A stretch of DNA of 64,000 nucleotides from Phylloscopus collybita (taxonomy: Eukaryota; Chordata; Aves; Passeriformes; Phylloscopidae). The position numbers were made by a program, and so were the translations under genes. Positions 48,526 to 60,436 of this stretch are shown piece by piece; position 1 is the first letter of the stretch; the number at the start of each line of letters is the position of its first letter. The stretch is taken from positions 2,170,001-2,234,000 of the forward strand of contig JAJNNQ010000004.1 of the NCBI GenBank assembly GCA_027886175.1. Reading direction: 5' to 3'. A model generated the notes under the pieces. It searched no databases. It worked only from the letters and a program-made list of their open reading frames with translations, and had not been told where the DNA came from.

Positions 48526-48600
48526 ATCACAGAATCAGAATCTGCTGAGTTGAGAGGAACCCACAAGGATCATCAATTCCAGCTCCTGGCCTGGCTTCTG
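48526..48600 (-). mobile_element. short CR1 3'-terminal fragment
   Basis: ATCACAGAATCAGAATCTGCTGAGTTGAGAGGAACCCACAAGGATCATC-like text, read in pieces, is the reverse complement of a CR1 tail (AGAATC repeats, then the GGATGATCCTTGTGGGTCCC segment). Only about 75 bp are recognisable. Confidence 0.75.
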
Positions 48601-50784
48601 ACCATCCTATCAGTTACTGCAGGCAGAGTTTCATGGGCAAAATCTGAACAAGGTATATCTGGGCTTGTTCTCAGCTATAAGACTGTGTAAGGTGTGCCAC
48701 ACTATAAGGTGTGCCAACATCTTAAGGACCTATTGGAAGGACGGGTCTGGAAAATTTAGGTAAAGTCTCTTCTATATGATATGAAGAGTCAAAGGCTCTA
48801 TTCCTTTCCTAGGATGTGTTCAGTGGCATGGATCACTTGAAATCGGGCTCAAGAAAGGGCCACTGCAGCACTATTTGTCTCCTACAGTTAGGATGGAGAA
48901 CTTAGGCCTGCACGTTGGATGCCCTCCAAAACAACCACTGTAATGACTGGATATTGGGTTTTCTTCCATCTCCTGGTTGAACGTCTGTTACGTTTGTTAT
49001 ACTCAAGGAATTCACTGATAGACAAAAGCCAGCAGCTGGCATTCTTTGTTTTTTAATGAGATGATTTTTAATGCGATGATTGTCTACCATGCATGTTCTT
49101 CCCGGAACTAGACATGTATGTAAAATCCAGGCTACTAGAGGAGGTGATAACTTTCGTATTTATCTAGTGTGTCTGTTCCTATATAATCATTTACTCCACT
49201 TAATTCAAACACAGTGGGTTTCTCACTCTTATTTTTCCTTTCCAGACTCCATTCTGAGTCTGGTGTGTGAACTGTCTCTCATTCAAATAATTTACAGTGT
49301 GTGGTCATACCCTAGATGAAGAGTTTTCCATAAAGAAACTACATATTTTTCAATCCATGGAATTTTATGCTATACTTGTAGTTCCTTGTGGAGGAATTGT
49401 ACCTGTGGCCTCTTCATTCTGGTGATACACCCAAACTGTTATATATATATATATCCTTTTCTTACCTCATGAATCTGTTTTGCTGTGTTTTTCTAAGTAA
49501 TTTAGTACCTTTTTCCTATAACTTTCCCATCCCACGAGTCTCTCTGGGAAGATAGACATTCAGACTTCCTGAATTTAGTGGTACCTACTAAACAAAATAT
49601 CTGAAAGTCATTTATAAGAACAGAGGCTTCACAGCAGATTGAACTCTGACTTTGTGTGTCTTGTTTACAAGAGACTTGACCTCAAGGGATTTGTACTCAG
49701 CCACACATCTACTGGCTGAGAAAGGCACAGCAAGAAAACTTTCTCAGTCCCATGCCTTCCCTTTTTTTCTCCTCTCCAAAACTTAACATACTTCTGCTTT
49801 ACCTCTTCTTCTTTGGAGACCTTTGTCTGCTGGACTCTTCCCCACACTATGGCAAGGGACATCACAGACTGGATGGAGTGCTGTCCCCAAAAATAGGTCT
49901 CTAGGGAGACTGAAGATGTAGGGAGTTGTGGTCCCAAGAGAAGAGCTACAGTTCTGGCTTCCAAGGGAGAGAAGGTGATGTCCTGCATTTGCATGGGTCA
50001 CAGCCCAGAAAAGCTAAAAGAAAAACACACATGCTGCATGCCTAGTTTTACATAGTCTGATGAAAACAAGTGGAGTAAAGGGAAAATAGCTCTTATCTCT
50101 CCGGGTTTCCTGTGATACGTTCTTTATTTCAGTATGTTTATGGATAGGGAGAAGGCATAGGGGAAACACTATTGATTGCAACTTTGTCCTTAGTCACTTT
50201 TCCACTTTCTTTATGTAAATACTCAGAGAACACAAGGCCAAGACTCCAAATGAGGATTTTTCCGGCCATTTTCATCCTGAGTCTTAGCAGTTATGATCAT
50301 GCTCTAAGAATTTGTGCTACCAGTAAGTCTGGCCCCTCAGAGACTGGTCATGCAACAGGTCCACACATCTGCGTCACCAGATGCCTCAGAGCAAGTGCAG
50401 CTGTAGCCCTGTGTATCCTTTCAGGTGCCAAGCTAAGAAACTTTTTAAGGCCTCCCATCTTGGGCACTCCTTTTTAAATTAAATTAATGTCTTTTAGGGT
50501 ATCAATCTTTGCAACACAACCTGCATGTAGGTACGAATCTCTTCTGAAGACCTGGCTTTGAGGTCTTGCCAATCCCATCTGTGCAACACAAGTATGGCTT
50601 CCCAGTATTCAATGAACAGCTTCTCCAATTTGCTGAGACAGTTTTGATTGCTAAACCTCCCCTGCTACAGTTTATGCACTGTGTCTTTCCATTTTGCAGA
50701 CTGAATGAAATATAAGACATGGCTATTTAAAGGCAGAACAAGATGTTACTGAAGAGATGATGGTCAAGTCCAGAGAAGGACAAA
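48601..50784. other. intergenic DNA, no gene recognised
   Basis: Contains an (AT)7 dinucleotide run at 49441-49454 and no recognised coding or RNA gene. Confidence 0.55.
49441..49454. repeat. (AT)7 microsatellite
   Basis: Seven perfect AT units. Confidence 0.95.
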
Positions 50785-51203
50785 AAAGGCTAAGGGTCTA
50801 GAGCACAAGTCTTAGGAGATTGAGGGACAGCTGAAGGAACTGGGGTTGTTTAGGCTGGAGAAAAGGAGGCTCAGGGGAAACCTTATGATTCCCTATGGAT
50901 ACCAGAAGGGAGATTACAGCAACATCAAGGTCAATCTCTTCTTCTAATTCAAATGCAATAGGACAAGAGGAAATGGCCTCAAGCTGCACTAGTGGAGGTT
51001 TAGATTGGATAGTAGGAAAAATTTCATCAGCAAAAAGATTCTCAAGCATTGGAACAGGTTGTGGAGGAGTCACCTTCCCTGGAGGTCATTAAAAGACATG
51101 TAGATGTGGCACCTAGGGATGTGGTTTGGTGGTAGATTTGGTGGTGTTGAGTCAATGGTTGCACTTGGTGATCTCAAATGTCTTTTCCAACCTTAAGATG
51201 CCA
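50785..51203 (+). mobile_element. CR1 LINE 3' end, + orientation
   Basis: Runs AAGGGTCTAGAGCACAAGTC, GGGTTGTTTAGGCTGGAGAA, AGGAGGCTCAGGGGAAACC, GGACAAGAGGAAATGGCCTC, AGGTTTAGATTGGATAGTAGG, CTGGAGGTCATTAAAAGAC and finally TCTTTTCCAACCTTAAGATG, all in the order of a CR1 tail. Several indels show it is an old, 5'-truncated copy. Its 3' end touches the 3' end of the next CR1 in opposite orientation. Confidence 0.92.
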
Positions 51204-52690
51204 TAATCACAGATTCATTTAGGTTGGAAAAGACCTCCAAAATCACTGAGTCCAACCTTTGACTAATCACCACCTTGTCAACCAGACCACAGCACTGTCT
51301 GCCACCTGCAGTCACTTCTTGAACACTTCAGGGATGGTCACTCCACCACCTACCTGGGCAGTCAATTCCAATGCTTAATAACCTTTCCACAAAGAAATTT
51401 CTCCTGATGTCCAACCTTACCAGCAGGTCACTAGCAACGTCCTCCTGGGTTGCAGTGGGTCTGTCCTGCCCCCTATCCCCTGTTTATACAGGGGATGTCT
51501 TGTCTTACTGTTAAAGACCAAGGCAGAGAAGGCATTAAGTACCTCAGTCTTATCCTTAGCTACTAATATTCCCCTCTTTGCTTCTGAGAAGGATGGAAAT
51601 GTCCTTGACCCTCCTTTTGTTCTTGATCTATTATAAAACCACTTTTTATTTTCTTTCACATCAGTGGCATCAGATTGAGCTCTAGCTGAGCTTTTGCCTT
51701 TCTAATTTTCTCTTTATATGACCTAACAACATCTTTGTGCTCTTCCTGTGTTGCCTGCCTGTCTTGGGTTGTAGAACCAAAAATGTGTATTCTATTCCAT
51801 TTGCTGACAACAGTTGGGGAGATGTTTTTCTTTATCTCTTGTAACTCTGGGAGGAGGGGGTGGGGCGGATGCCTTTTGATAATGGGCCAGCAGTTAAAAT
51901 CAGGTGGGGCAGTGTTTCTTATCTCTTTTCACAATGGGCCATTAAGACTCTCCAAAGCAGTACATCCACATTACCCTTCCCCAAACTATACCCTCCCAAA
52001 GCAGTACATCCACATCCCATTGTGAGATGCTCCACCCAGTGGTGGGAGCCAACCATTCCTACCTGGATAAAACTGAGACACAGGAACACAAGGCATCCAG
52101 CTTCACCCGATTCCTGGAGGAAGACTGGACCCGTTCTCACCATGACTGGACCCTGGTTCTACAGGATCATCTCTACTCCACCAGAACCACATCTGCCACT
52201 CCAGGAGGACTCACTTTGGGACTGCTTCCAACACCCTGACCAACAGGGTGTCAGGTTGTAGCTCTGACTCTGTCAGGGTTTTCCAAAATTGTTGTTTGTT
52301 TGTTTGTTTGTTTTGGTTGGGTGGTTTTGTTTTTCTGCTACATTTGTATTGTTAATATTCCTAGTAAAGAACTGTTATTCTTATTCCCAAAATCTTTGCC
52401 TGAAAGCCCTTGATTGCAAATTTATAATTTGGCGGGGGGGTGAGGGGTTTACATTCTCCATTCTAAGGGAAACTTCAGCTTTCCCTGGCAGATACCTGTC
52501 TTTCCAAACCAAGACCCTGCCCCTTCTTCCAAAGGTCATAAACCCTCTTTTTCCATGAGTTCCTGCAAAAGCTCTCTGTTCAGCCAGGCCAGTCTTCCTC
52601 CCCAGTGGCTCATCTTTTGGCACTTAGGGACAGACTGTTTCTGTGCCTTTAAGATTTCCTTCTTGAAGTGTATCCAGGACCCTTCTGTTT
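51204..52690 (-). mobile_element. CR1 LINE, - orientation, split by an LTR insertion
   Basis: Starts with the inverted CR1 tail (ATCACAGATTCATTTAGGTTGG) at about 51204. After about 51420 it continues with CR1 internal sequence read backwards (CTTTTGCCTTTCTAATTTTCTC, ATGACCTAACAACATCTTTG, CTGTGTTGCCTGCC). At 51759 it is interrupted by the LTR and resumes at 52517-52690 (TCTGTTCAGCCAGGCC, CTCATCTTTTGGCAC, TGTGCCTTTAAGATTTCCTTC). A stretch between tail and internal part appears deleted. Both halves agree in strand, which shows that the LTR landed in an existing CR1. Confidence 0.85.
51760..52516 (+). mobile_element. solo LTR inserted in CR1, same family as the LTR at 56247
   Basis: Starts TGTCTTGGGTTG at 51760 and ends CCAAACCAAGACC at 52516. 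The sister LTR ends ...CCAAGACA, so the last base here appears changed from A to C. It is flanked by CTGCC at 51755-51759 and 52517-52521, a 5-bp target duplication (CCTGCC, 6 bp, if the terminal A was lost instead). A TATA-like GGATAAAACT is at about 52065-52074 and an AGTAAA polyadenylation-type signal at 52363-52368. Both occur in the sister copy. A 20-bp segment (CCAAAGCAGTACATCCACAT) is duplicated in U3 near 51953 and 51998. CR1 sequence lies on both sides, so no internal genes remain. Confidence 0.9.
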
Positions 52691-53472
52691 ATTAAGGACA
52701 ATAGCGGTGCCATAATTCTAAAATTATATTATACTGAATATATGTAAATGTATGTACAGATGTGTCAAAATGATAGTACACTGAAATACTATAATTCCAT
52801 GGTCCACCTGATGAAAATTAGCATCAGTTATAAATTCAGGCTGGCTCCGGCCTAACAATCCTTGTGGGTTTATGTGAGGATTAGAAACACCCTCCCAACA
52901 GCCATTTCCATGTCCAGCAGTGACACCAGTCCTACAAACTTCACTTGTGATGGCTTGTGCTGGCACAGAACTGTTTTGAACATGTCAGTGCATTTCATAT
53001 TATGGGGGTTTATCCTAGAATTTTAAATTTTTAAAGAATTCCTTACTCTTCCACAATTTCTTTCTCTTCTGACTTTAGCACTTTTTCTTTTTGCTCACAC
53101 CATGAGAAAGAAGGGCCTTTCTATTTCACATTATGAATTTTTCACACACACAGATCCAAATGCTGCTTCTACTTTCAAAGGCTGAATTGATTCATATAAT
53201 AGGCATGGTGTTTTAACGATGGGAAAAGAGTGCAGAGGTAAAGAAATATGGTTAAAGAAACATGAAACTGAGGAGTGCTAAAACAGAAGGTCCAGAAGTA
53301 ATAAGATGAAGTTATGACACCCCTGAAAAAAGTGTCTTTCAGCTAGGATATCTGGCAATCCAAGGGACTTGGTAGCATAGCCAAAACTGAGATGGACGAA
53401 GTGGAAGATATGTTGTGTGGAGCAGTTAGGATGATGTGCATGAGGACCACCTTGCTGCAAAGAGAAAAGATC
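52691..53472. other. intergenic DNA, no gene recognised
   Basis: AT-rich sequence between two LTRs. No coding or repeat signal was recognised. Confidence 0.55.
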
Positions 53473-53478
53473 ATTCAG

Positions 53479-54010
53479 TAAAGTCCAGCTGGTGCTGGGG
53501 TTCGCAGAGGGCTCTGAGGCACCCCGAGAGTATCTCGTTAAAGACACCCTGGGGGGTCAGCGCAGCCCTGTCAGCTGGAGAGAAGGCCTCGGCAGAGAGC
53601 AGGCAGTGATTTCAGCTCAGTGATTCAGCTCAGTGATTCCAGCCCTGCTCCTGCGAGGTTTCTTCTCTGTTGCCCGGCCCGGGAGAGAGAGAGAGGGAGA
53701 CTTCGTCTGGCAAATTCTGCAGAAGGTAGTTTATTATGAGGGTCCAGCGAAGGGAGCTAGGACGACAGCACTCCCCAGGAGACCAGGGAAACCCAGGGGT
53801 TTTATAGGACACCAGAAGGGGATGGAAAGGGTACAAAGCCAACTGTTTAAGACAGATCTGCATAAAATCTCGAAGGGGCTTCTGGGTTTATCCAAAAGGT
53901 CGCCGTGACCAAAAGCTTACTCTTATCTTAAGGGCTCTGTAGGGAGATTGTGCAATCCCTTTCAGGCTGCTCTCCAGGGCAGAGCCACAGGGGCTTTGTC
54001 CACCCCCACA
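53479..54010 (-). mobile_element. solo LTR with 6-bp target duplication (class II-like)
   Basis: A 532-bp element flanked by ATTCAG at 53473-53478 and 54011-54016. Minus-strand reading starts TGTGGGGGTGGACAAAG and ends CACCAGCTGGACTTTA, so the expected terminal CA appears as TA. It has CTATAAAA (53800-53807), then AATAAA (53730-53735) about 70 bp later, then a GA/CT-rich U5 with a short duplicated TCAGCTCAGTGATT unit near 53611-53640. A 6-bp duplication and this layout fit class II (beta/alpha-type) avian ERVs. It is GC-richer than its surroundings. No internal genes are present. Confidence 0.87.
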
Positions 54011-54016
54011 ATTCAG

Positions 54017-56246
54017 TTGTACTGGCCCATTCAAAAAGAAGAGAACTGGGGCTTAGGGGGATGGAAGAAGCCAGGGGAGATGTATGGAGAGAGGGATATA
54101 CAAAAAATTGTATGTGGGCTGCATGGGCATCTTTTATTATTAAACATTTCTTATATTTCAAAAACTGAGAACCTGTGATTTTATTATTGTAAATGGCTTT
54201 CTTCACTGTCCACCGTACCCATCCTTAATATCACTCATGCTTAGCAGCATCCTGGCCTCCTCAATACCCACAACAAGGAGAAATTGCTGTAAAGCAATGC
54301 AGGACTGCCCATCTTCTCTGTATCTGTGCAGAATCTGGCACAGTGAGAGGCCATTTCCAAATGCTGCTGCTCAGATGATAATGAATGTGAGATCTGGCAG
54401 TCCAGCACAATTTCTTCAAGGCCTTTATATATCAGTCCTGGTGCTTGTTTAGCAGTAAGGAAAAATTTATAATAAAACTCTGCTGAAGAACGTGTCAGTT
54501 TCAGAAGTGTGTCTCCTGAGACATGAACGTCGTCCTACAACAGTGTATGTTGGCTTTCAGGGAGTAGTTTGTCCTCAGCAGTTGGAGACAGATTCCTTAG
54601 AAACTTCTTTCACTCATCTTTCGTTGCCCTCATCTCTGTTCTCTCTATAGCTTAAACTTCTGCAACAACGAAGTTCAGATTCAAAGGGAGCTCTGGCAAC
54701 TCAGAAATCCCAAACACATTTGCCTCTCATGGGATCCATTCCCACTGCTGCAGCACTAAGACTCTGCTTCCCTGGGATGTTACACATCATGGTGAGCATG
54801 AGCTGTAGCATACTGACCCTCAGCCAGCTCTTGTCAGGAGGAAGCACCCTGCTTACGTTTAATCCATCTGTATACTGCATCCTCTCCACACCCCAGTCAT
54901 TCCTGTGGTGCTCCTTTGGCTGCACAAAGTTCTTCTGTGATGAATGAATTGGAGTTGGTATTCAAGATACGAATATCTTAGGCACGTATGGATTAACATA
55001 ATAATATAGCCTGTTCTGTTGTCTTCCCATCTACTAAGTTTTTTACATTATATTTACATTCTTTTTCCTATTTTTACTGTTTACTGAACGAATGTTTCTG
55101 CAGACCGACTCACAGTAATACAATAATCTGTTTTTTAGCAAAACTGTAGAATTCACAACCCATCACTTTGTATGCAGCATTGACACCACTGTTGTTACAT
55201 GGAGACTACTTTGTATTAAATACCACAGTTTAATCTACAACATTTTCTGATGTTTCTTCTTAAGTTTTTTGACAACCCTTCTCAGCACCACTTGCTTTAC
55301 TACCCCAAATTTGTGTGCTGGCCGAAGTTGATTGTCTCATTAGGAAACTACCCCTTCTAATAATCATCTGTAAACAAGCAGTTCAGCATGCATTTCTGTA
55401 TAGCTCTACTTCATTTGCAACCTGTATATTGTAAATTCTGACTTTTTACTTTTCACTTACTTTTCACATACTTTTTCTTTTTTTTTTTTATCCTGTTCTT
55501 TAGCTAGGCAAACGTTTTTGCTTGTAGCCCATCAGAGCTTAGGTTCTCCAAAATCCTGTAGGGAATTATAGAATTTATGGATGCAACAAATACCGTCAAG
55601 AAGAGCCCTTAGGTCCTAAGAAAACCTGGATCTTCCTCATGAACAAATTCAGTGGTTCTGCAAAATAACCCTCACAGATCAGTGAAACATCTCTTCCTTC
55701 CACAAAAACCAAGCTCTCTTCTCTTATTTGTTGTATTGATGAATTCTATCTTGTATTGCTCAGTATGGACGTCAGAATTTCCAACCTGCGCTGCCCACAA
55801 CAGCCATTTCCACGGGTCTTTTATAACATACCTTTCTTGCCACCCACCATTCCTCAACTGGAGTTGTTGTAAATGGTAGCTCTCTCACCACAGTAACTGA
55901 TGTGGGAATTTCATACTTGGGCCCTTTTGAAGTTTTGGATGAATGGCACCATTCATGGAGACTTTTTCGTTCTTTATTCTAAGAGGTTGTTCTGTATGTT
56001 TCAGACACTGATCCTCCAGCATATCCCAAGAGAAAAATAAACCGTGGACCTCAGAGAGCTCATTCTATATGAATGCAGACATGAAGAATGTATTTAGTTT
56101 TTTGCTGTGGCCTTTTCTTCTCACCTTGGCCACTGCAACTATCTACAACTTTAACACAGCCTGTGAAGAGCACTCTTCTCCTGATGAGTGGAGTGAAAAA
56201 GAAATGCCTTTGGCATATTGCTTCTCCAAGGTTTTTGTCCTGCCTG
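54017..56246. other. intergenic DNA, no gene recognised
   Basis: AT-rich. The open frames seen are short and overlap on both strands without domains. No splice-bounded coding segment was recognised. Confidence 0.55.
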
Positions 56247-56984
56247 TGTCTTGGTTTGGAAAGACAGGTATCTGCCAGGGAAAGCTGAAGTTTCCCTTAG
56301 AATGGAGAATGTAAACCCCTCACCCCCCCGCCAAATTATAAATTTGCAATCAAGGGCTTTCAGGCAAAGATTTGGGAATAGGAATAACAGTTCTTTACTA
56401 GGAATATTAACAATACAAATGTAGCAGAAAAACAAAACCACCCAACCAAAACAAGCAAACAAACAAACAACAATTTTGGAAAACCCTGACAGAGTCAGAG
56501 CTACAACCTGACACCCTGTTGGTCAGGGTGTTGGAATCAGTCCCAAAGTGAGTCCTTCTGGAGTGGCAGATGTGATTCTGGTGAAGTAGAGATGATCCTG
56601 TAGAAAACGGGTCCAGCGGTGGTAAAAGGGATCCAGTAGTGGTGGCAAGGGTCCAGTGGTGGTGGGAAGGGTCCAGTGGGTGAGAAGGGGTCCAGTCTTC
56701 CTCCCAGAAAATCGGGAGAAGCTAGCCGCTTCCGTGTCCCTGTGTCTCAGTTTTATCCAGACAGAAAACTGCCTGCCCCCGCCCCCCACTGCCAGGGGGA
56801 TGTCATGCATCTCACAATAGGATGATGGAATGCCAGGGTATAGCCTGGGGAGGTGTTAATGGCCCATTATCAGAAGGCGTCAGGCCTCTCCTGTGTTGAG
56901 TTACAAGAGATAAAGAAAAACATCTCCTCAACTGCTTTTAACAGATGAAAATAGAATGTATTTTTGGTTCCATAACCCAAGACA
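56247..56984 (-). mobile_element. 3' LTR of the truncated endogenous retrovirus
   Basis: A 738-bp LTR with intact ends: TGTCTTGGTTTGG at 56247 and CCATAACCCAAGACA ending at 56984, i.e. TGTCTTGG...CCAAGACA read on the minus strand. U5 and the end of R are very similar to the LTR at 51760 (CTAGTAAAGAACTGTTATTC, TTATAATTTGGCGGG, CTTTCCCTGGCAGATACC). U3 is more diverged. R carries about four ~21-bp GGTCCAG-type units at about 56607-56700, against about two in the sister copy. On the internal side a polypurine tract (AAGGGGTGG on the minus strand, about 56990-56998) directly precedes the LTR, as expected for a 3' LTR. Confidence 0.92.
56607..56700 (-). repeat. ~21-bp tandem repeat inside the LTR
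   Basis: About four imperfect units of the type GGGTCCAGTGGTGGTGGGAA on the + strand. The related LTR at 51760 has only about two equivalents (GACTGGACCC), so copy number differs between members of the family. Confidence 0.8.
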
Positions 56985-57063
56985 TTATCCACCCCTTATT
57001 ATATTATCATCTGCATCATATTCTAAATCAATAAACTCTGTTATACAGAATGAACCCTTACAC

Positions 57064-58580
57064 TCAGTTCTCACTTAGGATTAGGTTTTCCTGTGGTACA
57101 CAACTCGTTTTTCCATCTTTCTGCATTACCCACCAAGTGTAACCAGGTCCTTGCGCAAAAACAATCCCACGGGTGGGTTCACCTTTGCCCAAGGTGGGGT
57201 TTACCCAAACAGTCTTTCCTAAGATACCTCTCATATGTACCACAGGGACTTTATCTCCATCCACTGTGTGCAAAGGGGTAGACTGGGCAGGATCAGCTCG
57301 ATTGATGGAGCCTCAGGTGCTGACCATCCAGGTGGCCTTTGCTAAGTTCACTTCCCAATTTTTGAAGGTCCCCCCCCCAAGTGCCTTCAGGGTGGTCTTA
57401 AGTAGTCCATTGCACCGTTCAACTTTCCCGGCAGCTGGTGCATGATAAGGGATGTGATATATCCATTCAATGCCGTGTTCCTTAGCCCAGGTGTTTATGA
57501 GGCTGTTCTTGAAACGGGTCCCATTGTCCGACTCAATCCTCTCAGGGGTGCCATGTCTCCACAGGACTTGTGGAGATATCCAGGCCCAGGATGGTGTTCC
57601 GGGCAGTGGCGTGAGGCACAGGGTAGGTCTCCAGCCACCCAGTGGTGGCTTCCACCACCATGGTCAGCACGTAGCGCTTACCTTGGCGGGTTTGGGGCAG
57701 TGTGATGTAGTCTATCTGCCAGGCCTCCCCATACTTGTACTTGGACCACCGTCCACCGTACCAGAGGGGCTTCACCTGCTTGGCCTGCTTGATGGCAGCA
57801 CACGTCTCACAGTCATGGATGACCTGTGAAATACTGTCCATGGTTAGATCCACCCCTCTGTCCCATGCCCACTTATAGGTGGCATCTCTGCCCTGATGAC
57901 CTGAGGCATCGTGGGCCCACCGAGCTAAGAACAACTCTCCCTTGTGTTGCCAATCCAAGTCTATCTTGGACACCTCTATCCTCGCAGCTTGATCTACTTG
58001 CTCGTTGTTCCAGTGCTCCTCATTAGCCCGACTCTTGGGGACATGGGCATCCACATAGCGGACTTTCACAGTTAGTTTCCCTACTCTGGTGGCAATGTCC
58101 TTCCACTCATCAGCAGCCCAGACTGGTTTTCCCCTGCGCTGCCGGCTGGCCTTTTTCCACCTTTCCAGCCAGCCCTACAGAGCATTGGCTACCATCCACG
58201 AATCAGTGTAGAGGTAGAGCTTTGGCCACTTCTCTCTTTCAGCAATGTCCAGGGCCAATTGAACAGCTTTGAGTTCAGCAAGCTGGCTTGACCCACCTTC
58301 TCCTTCAGTGGCGTGTGCAACCTGTCTTGTGGGGCTCCATACGGCTGCTTTCCACTTCCGGTTCATCCCTATGATGCAACAGGAACCATCAGTGAACAGA
58401 GTGAAGCGTGTTTCTTCTGCTGGAAGTTGGTTGTATGGTGGAGCTTCTTCAGCCCGGGTTACTTGCTCTTGTTCTTCCTCATCAATGAAACTGAAGTTTT
58501 CAGCTTCTGGCCAGTTGGTAATTACTTCCAAAATCTCAGGGCGATCCTTTTTCTGAGGTTGCAGTTTCTCTCACTTCACC
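57064..58580 (-). pseudogene. endogenous retrovirus pol fragment: RNase H and integrase, inactivated
   Basis: Minus-strand 3' part of a retroviral pol. RNase H (about 58410-58175) shows the FTLFTDGSC start and the AELKA and LYTDSW motifs. The integrase zinc domain (HDASGH, CETC; about 57940-57790) is followed by the catalytic core, with its first Asp in WQIDY (about 57730). The second Asp lies in a different frame (about 57530) and the Glu near 57430. A C-terminal segment ends at a stop at 57064-57066. Defects: an in-frame stop at 58175-58177, a frameshift at about 57540-57600, a nine-G run near 57368, a stop at 57313-57315, and loss of everything upstream of about 58580 (reverse transcriptase, protease, gag, 5' LTR). 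There is no env between integrase and the LTR. This fits an env-less, ERVL-like lineage, though the class is not certain. It cannot encode a functional enzyme. Confidence 0.9.
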
Positions 58581-60436
58581 CTTTCAGATGCATAATTTCA
58601 AAGAGTATCTTTGGTGGATGTAAATGAGTTTCTATTTTTTAATTTTCTGATTTGCTGTTTGACAGCTCAGCCCATTTCCATGCTGGATTAGCTGAAGACA
58701 TTCCACTCCAAAAGTCAATCCTGTGAGCGTTTATGATGAAACTAAACATTTGCCCCACGCACCTTCCCTATGTTATCTACTCAGCTATTCATTAAGGCTT
58801 TGCTTTTCCGCATCTCTGATTGGCCCTGAATATGCTCCTGGAAGGACTTCCAAAGATGATACTGTCTAAAGTCATAAACTTTACATAAAGAATCTTCTTT
58901 CTTACCCACCCCTTTTCCAACCACAACTGATTGTCTATCACTATCACCTCCTTTCCAGCAGTCCCTAAAAAGCCTGTCTAGACACAGGGAGTGATTTACT
59001 ACCTTTGCATCATCTGCCAAGCAGGTTTCCATGTAGTCTTCTCCAATATCCTGGGCAGATACCTATACACATGGTATTTATATGCAGGCACTGTAATTGC
59101 CTGCAATTTGCTCTCTGTTGGGATACCTATTATCCTTTGTGAAATGCAATATACGTGCCCTCTCATTAGGTGGTGGTTGGATTCATCCCTTTCTCAGCTG
59201 CAGTGCACTGCTAAAGTGGCGTGTGACTGCCCTGACATGAAATGCCATGATAAGCCCCTCTTTCTCACGGAGTTGTTCCAGACCAGTCTCTGGGGTAAGC
59301 TGTCTCTGTGTGGGAGCTAGGTAATGATCCACCTGCTCATCAAGCAATGACATCAGCTATGGACAGGTACATCTCTTGTGCTCCTGTGCCTTGCAGGCTT
59401 TCCTGGAGAGGAGAATGAAATATCCTTACTACTCTTGCATTAATTTATTCTTTGGTTTAGCCAGGTTACTTGGTTTCCATGTACATGTGTTTCCTCTGAG
59501 AGAGTCAAGGCTCTCTGTTACACAGCTGGCTGGATGTTGGGGCTTGTTTTGGTTACAAATACTACAAAAACTTAAGTGCACAAACTCTGTGTGCCTCTAA
59601 TCTTAAAAGTAGATATTCTTCCAATCATATTTTTTTCAGAATGAAAGTCTTTCCTGGATCCTTAGCATGCTTGAAAGGTTCAGTTTCAATGGCCTTCTCT
59701 CCAAAAAGGACTTATCCACAGCACAAGAAAGCAAATTCTGCCCACAAGAACATCATATCCAGAGTTAAGTGAAGCTAAAGACAATTTGTTGGTAAGAGGT
59801 GCACTGGCGTGCTATCTCATACATAGCATTCATAATCATTCTGTCAGTAAAGGAATCGTTGGTCAGTGGATGATCTCGAAAGCACTAAACTGGAGAATAA
59901 CACATTTGCCTCCTAGCACCCTTTTAAAAACAAAGAGATTTGGGTATAGCCCTGGAACTCTGGCAGGAACTCTGGACACCACGCATAAAACGCTGCTCCC
60001 TAGTGGTAGTTAACTACCACTACCAGTAAGAAGGCAAGTCCCTCTGTGGAACAGGGGTTTGAAGAGGATGTAAAGCACAGCGTTTCTGAAATAACAGTAG
60101 TATTTTTCATACTTCTCTTTTATTGGACAGCAAACAACTGTGGTAGGAAATAGGGAAAAAAACCACAAAGAAATGCTATGTTGTCAGCACCATGGTCAAC
60201 ATCAATTCCCCAGGCTGCCAGGACCAGAATGAATGCACTTTCCCAAATGAATAAAGTTTCCATTGTGTTCTAAAGTACCTCTTCCTTAAAATAAGCATAG
60301 TCTATGAATCAGTAAGTCATGTTAAATTGATTAAAAATGGACCAAAAAATAGATCTCAAAAGGTAATTATTCAAGTGGACCAGTCTGTGAATGCAGATGA
60401 TATTAGTTGTATCCCTGAAGGACGGATTTCAGTCCA

